A DNA stretch of 64,000 nucleotides from Cellvibrio sp. UBA7661. GTDB lineage: Bacteria > Pseudomonadota > Gammaproteobacteria > Pseudomonadales > Cellvibrionaceae. The translations under genes and the position numbers were made by a program. Positions 1-10,400 of the stretch are shown here, in pieces. The notes under the pieces were generated by a model. The model had not been told where the DNA came from. It searched no databases and saw nothing but the letters and a program-made list of their open reading frames with translations. The stretch is from positions 15,248-79,247 of the forward strand of contig DLHT01000008.1 of NCBI GenBank assembly GCA_002483365.1, read 5' to 3'. Position 1 is the first letter of the stretch; the number at the start of each line of letters is the position of its first letter.

Positions 1-1373
1 CGGATGGAGGTCACGCCAAAACTGCCGGTCACTTTAATGCCGTTGGTTTCGGCTTGGGCGATTTTTTCGCGGCAGCGCTCGGCAATCATTTGCGCCTGCT
101 CCAGCGGGGCGCCGGGCAGAATGACGCAGAATTCCTCACCCCCAAAGCGCGCCACCATATCCATATCGCGTACCACTTCGCGCAGGCTGTTGGCGGCCAT
201 TTTAATCACTTCATCACCCGCGGCATGGCCGTAGGTATCGTTTACTTTTTTGAAGAAATCGATATCCGCCATGATGCAGCTGAACTCGGTATCGCCCGCG
301 CGCGCGCCATCAAATTTCCCGTTGAGATGCTCATACAGTGCACGGCGGTTGAAACAGTTGGTCAACGGATCGCGCGTGGCAAGGTAGGTCAGCTCTTTAT
401 TTTTGCTTTCAATCGCCGCCTGGCTCGCCGCCAGCTCCTGGATCATGTTCTCCAGCAAACGGCTTTTGGATTCCAGCTCGGTAATGTCTTCAAATACCGC
501 AATGGTGCCCTGGCTTGAGCCTTTGGCATCCAAAATGGGAACCGCATTCACATGGAAGATTTTATCCTTGTCATCGGCCTGTGGTAGCAACACACGAACA
601 CCGGTCTGTTTGATGCCGGTATTGATGGCCGTAATCCAGGGATATTCGAGCGCCTCCTGCTTGGGGTCCAGATACCAGCCGAGGTTACTGGCCTTTTTCG
701 CCAAAACCGACTGTTCACTGCGCCCTAAATGTTCAATCAACGCGGTATTGGCCAGCACGATCTGTTCACGCCTGTCCAGAATCAGCACCCCTTCCGCCAG
801 AATATTCAATGCATTGCGCACCCGTGAGGGTACAACTGCACTGGGGTCAAGGTGTTTCAGTGCGCGCTTGATGTAATACCAAAATCCCACAAAGCCGCTG
901 AGCGATACAAAAATAATCAACAAAACGAACGTTGGAATCCCAAAAATGGGATGGCTGTCGCTCATCAGGGGTTCAAAAGTGATTTCAAAATCGGCGCGCT
1001 TGGCTCCGTTGATCATGAGTGGAAAACGCACATGGGTCGGCGTGGATTCGTGCGGTTTTGCCTTTGTCCATTTTTGCGCATGCAATTTGGTTTGCGCGAC
1101 GATAATGCCGTCGTTGCGGCGCACACCGGCCGATTCAATTTCCGGATTGCGCTCTACGGTGGATTCCAGCAAATACTGCAGCAGCACATCATCGCCACGC
1201 AAAATAGCTACCGTCACTTGCGATGCGAGTGTTTCCGTCAGGCGCTTGCGCACATCCAATTGTTGGCGCTCGGCACCGGGAGCCAACCCGATGGCTTGCG
1301 CGAGGATCAGGATGGACACTGTGAGTACCACCAAGCCCAAACTCAACCTGACTGCAGGAGTAAAACCTAACAT
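1..1373 (-). CDS. Diguanylate cyclase with membrane sensor, PAS and GGDEF domains (3' end outside window)
   Basis: Predicted to make c-di-GMP from two GTP at the inner membrane. From the ATG at 1373 the product starts with one hydrophobic segment (about residues 8-27), continues with a periplasmic region of about 100 residues, a second TM (about 140-165), a PAS-like domain (about 190-300), a short coiled coil and a GGDEF domain. The catalytic motif is intact as GGEEF, within RFGGEEFCVILPG. The gene runs off the left edge, so a few C-terminal residues are missing. It lies 78 nt downstream of the giant LEPR-XLL gene on the same strand and could be the last gene of that operon, which would tie c-di-GMP to the giant protein; that link is inference. 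The family call is secure, but the sensed signal is unknown. Confidence 0.9.
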   Translation of the reverse strand, partial: MLGFTPAVRLSLGLVVLTVSILILAQAIGLAPGAERQQLDVRKRLTETLASQVTVAILRGDDVLLQYLLESTVERNPEIESAGVRRNDGIIVAQTKLHAQKWTKAKPHESTPTHVRFPLMINGAKRADFEITFEPLMSDSHPIFGIPTFVLLIIFVSLSGFVGFWYYIKRALKHLDPSAVVPSRVRNALNILAEGVLILDRREQIVLANTALIEHLGRSEQSVLAKKASNLGWYLDPKQEALEYPWITAINTGIKQTGVRVLLPQADDKDKIFHVNAVPILDAKGSSQGTIAVFEDITELESKSRLLENMIQELAASQAAIESKNKELTYLATRDPLTNCFNRRALYEHLNGKFDGARAGDTEFSCIMADIDFFKKVNDTYGHAAGDEVIKMAANSLREVVRDMDMVARFGGEEFCVILPGAPLEQAQMIAERCREKIAQAETNGIKVTGSFGVTSI

Positions 1374-1392
1374 TATCTCGCTGGATTCCTTA

Positions 1393-1422
1393 AATAATTA
1401 GCTACATCAATAATTAGCTACA
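1393..1422. repeat. 14-bp direct repeat between the giant gene and the GGDEF gene
   Basis: The sequence AATAATTAGCTACA occurs at 1393-1406 and again at 1409-1422, a 16-nt period, in the 78-nt gap upstream of the diguanylate cyclase start. It could be a regulator site or simple slippage; nothing else supports either. Confidence 0.5.
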
Positions 1423-1451
1423 CACGACCCATGACAACACCTGCTGATAGA

Positions 1452-4400
1452 TCAGGGGCCTGGTTCTTTACGTTGGGCATGGTCAAACAAATAGCCCACT
1501 TCTTTGGAACTCTTGTCTTCACGCTCACGGTCTTTGCGCTGCTGCTCCAATTCTTTTTTGCGTTTATTGACTTCATCCAGAATCGGCAAGGGGTCAAGCC
1601 CACGCCAGAGCGGCAGCATCGACATCATGGTTAACAATAGACTGCTCGCGCGCAAAGACCAAACCAGCAAACCGGTTGTGATGGAAAAGGTAATACCCGC
1701 CACTATGGCGCGGCGATCTTGCTCCTCTTCCATGGCCTCATCCATTTGCGCGCGCAAACGACGGACTTCGCTATCAAAATCCGCTTCTTCCCATGGGGCG
1801 AAACCCGAATCCGGTGCGATCAACCCCGCCAATGCGGTTGAGGCTGTGAGGGTGGTGACAGGAGTAGCATCTGCCTTGAACATCTCTTGCGCGCGCTCTA
1901 TATCGCGGCTGGATTTATCATCAAACCCGGCATCGGAGCGTGGCTCTGTATCAAGCGAATCCACAACCAGAGCCTGACCATTGCCGGGCAATCCGGGAGG
2001 AGTGAGGATGCCTGAGCCTCCATCACCGCCAGACCCACCAGCGTCAGGCACGGGATTGGTGCCCGGCACCTCGGTTGAGGGAGGTGTTGTCGGTGGTGTT
2101 GTGGGTGGATTCACAACCGGTGGTGTTGTGGGCGGAGGCGGTGTGACCGGAGGTTCGATCACCGGAGGCGTGACAGGCGGCACAACCGGTGGTGTTACAG
2201 GCGATCCGGCAACAATCACTTTGAAGCGAGTGTCTACCCAGGCCCCGTCTGCATCCTGGGCACGCAGGGTGATGGTGGACTCACCTCCCGTCGCCGGGGC
2301 GAATGATAATGTCATCACACCGGTCAGCGGATCTATCTGCACACTGGTGGCGACTGCGCTATTGGTATTGTCTACCAATGACCACACCAGATTCGTCCCA
2401 TTTTCGATATCACTGAACACATTGCCCAAGTTCATTTGCTGCGGGGAACTACCTGCAGCCACTCTGATATCGGCAATGCCTGTGGATACGGGGGCGTCAT
2501 TCACCGGCTCGATAATGATACTTACCCGATTATCGACCCAGGCACCCTGCGCATCCTGGGCGCGCACAACCAGATCGCAGCTGCCAAACTGGTTAGCGCC
2601 ATAATTCAGCTGCAATTTCCCGGTTGCGGGATCGATGCTGGCATTGGTAACCAATGCAGGGTTGCTATTGCCAAGGAGGCTGTATACCAAATCACGGCTG
2701 GCGGTTTCGGCATCGCTAAACATCGCCCACAAATCAACCTGATCACCTGCGGCATCTTCAAGATTGTTAATCACCACAGTGCCCGATGTCTGCGGCGCTT
2801 CGTTGACTGCCGTTACACTCAAGCGGAAGTTGGCCGTTGCGGTAGCAATACCGTCGCTCGCAACAATCTGGATGGCGATGCTGCCTTCATCTGCATTGGA
2901 AGGCGTACCGCTAAAATTCAAAGTCGATGAACTAAATACCAACCAATCGGGCAAGGGTGAACCATCTGCCTGGGTAGCGGTGTAGGTCAACACCGTACCT
3001 GCATCGGCATCGGTAAACATATTCGCGGGAAAGGTCACGCTGAATGGGCTGTTGGCCACAGCAGCCTGGTCGGCAGGTGCAATCGCCAATACCGGAGCGT
3101 CATTCAGGTTATTGATGGTGATGACAAAACTGTCGCTCACACTGCCGTTACGGCTATCGGTTGCAGTGACTTGCACGGTGATGCTGCCGATATCGCTCGC
3201 CGAGGGTGTCCCACTGAAAGTTCCTGTCGCGGCATCAAACACAAGCCAGGAGGGCAAAGCCCCTCCTCCACTCAATTGCGCGCTATAGCTCAAGGTATCG
3301 CCATCCGCATCAACAAAGGTAGATGCGGGGATCGTAAAACCAAATGCCTGATTCTCTTCCACTGACTGATCGGCAATCGGGTTTTGCACCACAGGTAATA
3401 CGTTAGGTGGTTGCGGGGCGATGGTGATAACAAAACTATCGCTTATTAAGCCGCCGGTACCATCGTCAGCCGCCACTTCAATATTGAGCGCACCCACAGT
3501 CCCGACAGGCGGTGTGCCACTAAACGTACGGGTAGCACTATTGAAATTGAGCCAACCCGGTAAAGCGCCGCCATTAGAGGTAGCGGTATAGGTCAGTACA
3601 TCGCCAACATCTTCATCACTGAATGCAGCGTTGTTAAAAGTGAACGTAAATGGAAGGGTTTCCGTCGCGCTCTGGTCGGGTATAGGGCTGGCAACAACCG
3701 GAGCGTCATTGGTATTGGCGACCACAATGTCAAACGTCTCAACCACTTCACCGCCAAACCCGTCATTGGCTGTCACTTCAACCGTCCAGGTACCGACATC
3801 ACCATTGGCAGGTGTACCGGAAAAGGTGCGTGTCGCGGCATCAAAACTCAGCCATGGCGGCATGCCACCCAGAGTGGCAAGCTCGGCGGTGTAGGTAAAG
3901 GTTTGGCCAGCATCCACATCGGCGAAAGTATTGCTATCAAACTGGAAGCTCCAGACAGAGTCTTCATTGACTGTCTGGTTGGGGATTGCCTGATTTACCG
4001 TTGGCGCGATGTTGGTGTTGACGACGGTGATATCAAAAAAATCAGAGGTGGATGTGCCGTGGTTATCCGTCGCGATCAACTCAACAGTAATAGTGCCCGC
4101 CTGATTCCAATGCGGGGTTCCCCAGAAAGTTCTGGTGGATTCGTTAAACTGCAACCAACCCATACTGCCACCACCCGCCAATTGCGCGCGATAGGTAATG
4201 GTGTCGTTCGGGTCGGGGTCTGAAAACGTATTGAGCGGCACCACCAGATTAAATGGATCTTCCGCATCGATTGTTTGGTCATTAATCGGGTAATCCACTA
4301 TCGGTGCGGTATTGGTGCCATCATCTTTGGCGATTTTGAATACCAGATCCCAACCCGCTGCATCCGGTACCCCATTATCGATAAATGTTCCATCGGGGAA

Positions 4401-7400
4401 GACATCCCCCGGCAGGCGCGAGAACAGCACTTTGTCGTCGGTGCCGCTACTGCTCACCTGAATGACATAGGTCTGGGAGTCGTTGAGTGCGACATTGGCA
4501 AAACTGAAAGTGTGCCACCCAAAACCATCACTACTGATTTGGGTTGATGAAATAGAGGCAGTGCCCAGTACCGCACCATTCCATCCATCGCGCAGCTCTA
4601 CCGTAATGGTTTGCACCGCCGCATCGGCGAAACGCGCCAAATACAAACCAACTTCATTGACGGTGTAAGTCGCGCCCACACTGTTATAGAAAAAGCTCTG
4701 ACCAATCGGCGTTGGCGATAGCGGTAGCTGGGTTGTGCCATTGCCTGTGTCGATGTATTCAAGATCGCCTACCGGATTAACCGTCAGGGTAAAGGTGTCA
4801 GTTACGGTTGCACCGGTCGAATCTTCTGCTGTCACATCGATAGTTAAGGTGCCGATATCGCCCACACCCGGTACGCCGCTAAAAGTGCGAGTGGCGGGGT
4901 CAAAACTGAGCCATGCAGGCAAACCACCGCCACCATTTAATTGCGCAGAGTACGTGAGCGTATCGCCCGCATCTGCATCGACAAACGTGCCCGCATTAAA
5001 TTGGAAATTAAATGCCGAGGCTTCTGTGGCAGTGCGATCAGGAATGGGAGTCGCAACCGTGGGTGCATCGTTGGTGTTGGCGACAGTAATGGTGAAAGTG
5101 TCAGTTACGGTTCCGCCGTTGCCATCATTCGCGGTGACATCAATGGTAAGCGTGCCTACATCACTGTTTGCAGGTGTTCCGCTAAATGTGCGCGTAGCGG
5201 AATCAAAACTCAGCCACGTAGGTAAACCACCTCCGCCATTTAATTGCGCGGAATATGTCAGCGAATCAAGCTCAGCATCCGCAAATGTATTGGATGCAAA
5301 TTGAAAATTAAACGCCGCATCTTCTGTCGCATTTTGGTTGGGAATGATGTTCGCAACAGTGGGTGCGTCGTTGGTATTCGCAATAGTGATTGTGAATGTA
5401 TCGGTTACGGTTCCACCGTTGCCATCATCGGCTGTGACATCAATGGTGATTGTGCCCACATCACTGTTTGCAGGTGTTCCGCTGAAGGTGCGCGTAGCAG
5501 AATTAAAACTCAGCCACGCCGGTAAACCGCCGCCGCCATTTAATTCCGCGGAATACGTCAGCGTTGCTCCGGCATCGACATCGGCAAATGTATTTGCGGC
5601 GAACTGAAAATTAAATGCAGCATCTTCGGTCGCGTTTTGGTCGGGAATGATGTTCGCTACGGTAGGCGCATCATTCACATTTGCAACGGTAAGCGTGAAG
5701 GTGTCGGTGACAGTTCCACCGTTGCCATCATCGGCAGTCACATCAATCGTGAGCGTGCCTACATCACCGTTAGCTGGTGTACCACTGAAGGTGCGCGTAG
5801 CGGAATCAAAACTCAACCACGCTGGTAAACCACCGCCGCCATTTAATTGTGCGGAATACGTCAGAGAATCAAGCTCAACATCCGCAAATGTATTGGATGC
5901 AAATTGAAAATTAAACGCGGCATCTTCTGTCGCATTTTGATTGGGGATGATGTTTGCAACGGTGGGCGCATCATTCACATTTGCAACGGTAAGCGTGAAA
6001 GTGTCGGTGACAGTTCCACCGTTGCCATCATCGGCTGTCACATCAATCATGAGAGTGCCTACATCGCTGTTGGCAGGAGTGCCACTGAATGTGCGTGTAA
6101 CAGGATCAAAACTCAACCACGCCGGTAAACCACCTCCACCGTTTAATTGTGCTGAGTACGTCAGTGTTGCTCCCGCATCCACATCGGCAAATGTATTGGC
6201 GGCAAATTGAAAATTAAATGCAGCATCTTCGGTCGCGTTTTGGTCGGGAATGATGTTCGCTACGGTAGGCGCATCATTCACATTTGCAACGGTAAGCGTG
6301 AAAGTGTCGGTGACAGTTCCACCGTTGCCATCATCGGCAGTCACATCAATCGTAAGCGTGCCTACATCACTGTTCGCTGGTGTACCGCTGAAGGTGCGCG
6401 TAGCGGAATCAAAACTCAGCCACGTAGGTAAACCACCGCCGCCATTTAATTGCACGGAATAAGTGAGTGTTGCTCCGGCATCGACATCGGCAAATGTATT
6501 CGCTGCAAATTGAAAATTAAACGCGGCATCTTCGGTCGCGTTTTGGTTGGGAATGATGTTCGCAACAGTAGGTGCATCGTTCGCAGCATTAATGGTGATA
6601 TTAACGGTATCGGTATCTGTTAGCGTTCCGCCCGTGCCGGTATTACCCAAATCACTGGTGGTTAGCGATAAAACAGCAGCGCCGTTGTAATTGGATGTTG
6701 GATTAAACGTTAAAGTCGCAAGTGCAGTATTGATGTCACTCTTGGTTCCGGTAAATACCAATGTTGAATCTGTAGTGCCATCACCCGTGGTGAAACTTAA
6801 CCCGCTCGTTCCCGCGAGAGTTAAGGTGCCGTTTGTCACTGATAAGGTAATTTCCAGATTGCCGCCACCCACATCCAGATCATCAACCTGAATGCGATTG
6901 CCATTTACCAAACTGAACACCAGAGCAGTGTCTTCACTTGTAACTTGTGCACCGGGAACATCATTTTCCGGTGCATCGTTCACTGCGGTGATGTTGATCG
7001 TTGCAGTGTCATTTCCCGATAGACTGCCATCACTGGCACTGATGGTGAGCAGACGTGTCGCAAGCGGTGTGTCACCAGAAAGACGATACGTCAGCGTACC
7101 GCCATTGTTGCCCGCAAATAAATCATTGAGCTGCGCAGCCGTTCCGCTGAGGATCAATGTATCGGTATTAATACCGGATACGATATTGACGCCGGTTGTA
7201 CCTACGGTTGCTGCAAGATTGCTATTACTGCCCGCACCGGTAATCGTGATAGTCAACGCAGAACTGTCTACATCAGCAACGCTAATACCCGTGCCGTGCA
7301 AATCAATCCATGTTTGCTCATCTGCGTAGTAATCGGTGAGGGTAATTACTACGGTAGGTGCATCGTTGGTGTTGGCAACCGTAATGGTGAATGTGTCGGT

Positions 7401-10400
7401 TACGGCTCCACCGTTACCATCATTTGCTGTGACATCTATCGTGAGAGTACCCACATCGCTGTTGGTGGGTGTACCACTGAAGGTGCGCGTAGCGGAATCA
7501 AAATTGAGCCACGCCGGTAAACCACCGCCGCCATTTAATTGCGCGGAATATGTCAGCGTTGCTCCGGCATCGACATCGGCAAATGTATTGGCTGCAAATT
7601 GAAAATTAAATGCTGCATCTTCCGTCGCATTTTGGTTGGGAATGATGTTCGCAACCGTGGGCGCGTCATTCGTATTCGCGACAGTGATTGTGAATGTATC
7701 GCTTACGGTTCCACCGTTGCCATCATCGGCAGTGACATCGATGGTGATCGTACCTACATCACTGTTTGCAGGTGTTCCGCTGAAGGTACGCGTAGCAGAA
7801 TCAAAACTCAGCCACGTAGGTAAACCACCGCCGCCATTTAATTCCGCGGAATACGTCAGCGTTGCTCCAGCATCGACATCGGCAAATGTATTCGCTGCAA
7901 ATTGAAAATTAAACGCGGCATCTTCTGTCGCATTTTGGTTGGGAATGATGTTCGCAACAGTAGGTGCATCGTTGGTATTCGCAACCGTAATGGTGAAAGT
8001 GTCAGTTACGGTTCCGCCGTTGCCATCATCAGCAATCACATCAATCGACACTGAGCCCACATGGGCATTTGTCGGAGTACCACTGAAAGTGCGCGTGGCA
8101 GAATCAAAATTCAACCATGCGGGCAAAGGCCCACCACCTGCCAGCTGTGCTGTGTAAGTGAGCGAATCACCCACATCCTGATCAGCAAATGTATTGGCTG
8201 CAAATGTAAAATTAAATGCAGAATCTTCTGTGGCATTTTGATTGGAAATAGCGGTAGCAATAGTCGGTGCATCATTGCTGTTGGCAATGACTATATCGAA
8301 GGTATCCGTGGCAGGCGTACCACCATTGCCATCGTCAGCCGTCACTTTAATTGAAATAGTCCCTACATCCGCATTTGCGGGCGTACCGGAAAAGGTGCGT
8401 GTTGTCGCATTAAAACTTAACCAACCCGGCAATGCGCTGCCATCCGCCATAGTGGCTGTGTAGGTCAGGGTATCGCCTACATCCGGATCATTGAAGGTGG
8501 TATCGGGAAACTGGAAATTGAAAGCAACATCTTCGGTAGCATTCTGGTTGGGAATAGGAGTGACCAGATCCGGTGAATCGTCCGTATTCCCAATCACAAT
8601 ATCGAAGGTATCGCTAACGCTGGCGGTGCCGTCGCTGGCAATCACTTCAATGCTGATTGTTCCTACATCTCCATTCGATGGAGTACCGCTGAAGGTGCGT
8701 GTAGCACTATCAAATGATAACCATGCAGGCAGTGGGGCCCCGCCGGGTATTTGGGCGGTGTACGTCAGGGTATTGCCTACGTCCTGGTCGTTGAACACAT
8801 TGATGGGAAATGTATAGTTAAAAAGTGCGTTTTCTGTGGCCGTCTGATCAAGAATTGGATTGGCAACAGTAGGCGCATCGTTGGTATTGGCAACCACAAT
8901 ATCGAACGTATCGGACGCAGTTCCACCAGCACCATCATTCACTGTTAACTTGACAGAAATAGTACCTACATCACCGTTAGCGGGCGTACCACTGAAGGTA
9001 CGGGTTGCCGAATCAAAATTAAGCCACCCAGGCAGTGCACCCCCACCCGCCAATTCCGCTGTGTAAGTAAAACTCGCACCCAGATCCCCATCACCGAAGG
9101 TATTGGCAGGAAAGGTGTAATTAAAAGCCGAGTCTTCTGTCGCATTTTGGTTACCGACAGGAGAATTAACGAACGGAGCATCGTTAACGTTGGTTACTGT
9201 CAGGTCAAAGGTATCTTCCGCTGTACCGCCGTTGCCATCGGAGGCAGTGACTTTGATTGATATTGTGCCTACATCGCCATCATCGGGCACACCACTGAAG
9301 GTGCGCGTTGCCGCATTAAAACTTAACCATGAAGGCAGCGGGTTGCCGTCGGCTCTTGTTGCCGAGTAGGTGAATGTCGCACCGGGGTCAACATCACTAA
9401 AGGTGTTATCTGCAAACTGAAAACTGAAAAAAGATTCTTCCGCTGTTGTTTGATCAGAAATAGGATTCGCCACCGTCGGCGCATCATTCACGCCGGTGAT
9501 ATTGATGGTGGCAGAATCATTCGCTGACAGGCTTCCATCACTGGCCGATACCGTCAGGGTTTCGGTTGCGGGAGGGGCATCACCGGAGTAACGGTAGGTC
9601 AAGGTGCCGCCGTTGTTGCCTATGAATAAATTATTCAGCTGGGTCGATGTCCCTGTCAGTACCAGCGAGTTGGTACCGTTACCGGACGAAATCACCACGC
9701 CAGTGGTGCCCACGGCAGCCGTCAGTTGGCTAAGCGCCAGGGGAGCCGAAATGGTGACAGTGAGGGTGTCACCATCAGAATCGTTTACAACTATTCCAGT
9801 ACCGTGCAAATCCAGCAGGGCTTGCTCATTTACCGAATAGCTCGCCTCGGTGATGGTTGCGACCGGAGCATCATTAGTGTTGTTGACGCTGATTGAAATA
9901 TTGTCCTGATCCTGCAAACCACCGCCAAGTCCAAGGTCTTTGGTAGTGATGCTGATCGTATCGTTGCCAGTAAATCCGTTAGACGGTGTGTAGGTAATCG
10001 TCGCCAGTGCAGCATTGACTTCGCTGACAGAGCCACGGAACACCATATGGTAATCTTCAAAACCATCATTGGAGGTGAACTTGAGCCCTGTGGTTTGCCC
10101 AAGGGTAAGTGAGCCCTGCCCGCTGGTAAGTGTTACCTCTACATCGTTTGGAAATGCATCGGCATCGGCAATTTGTATGCGGTTGCCATACAAATTACTG
10201 AAAATTAATGGGGTGTTCTGGTTGGTCGATTGTGCTCCGGGCACTGTGTTGACCGGTGCCTGGTTATTGCCATCGTTGTGGGAAACCAAAATATTCAGGT
10301 CATTGGCACTATCACCCACGCCATTGACGATCATTTCCGAGTTATTCCAAGCATCGCTGCGATAAGCGACAGAGACCTTCCCATCAGCATTATTGGTGGT

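Noticed and set aside
4910..8000. Regular repeats considered as a CRISPR array
   Set aside because: Units are 300/303 nt, coding, and without spacers; nothing resembles 25-40 nt repeats with unique spacers.
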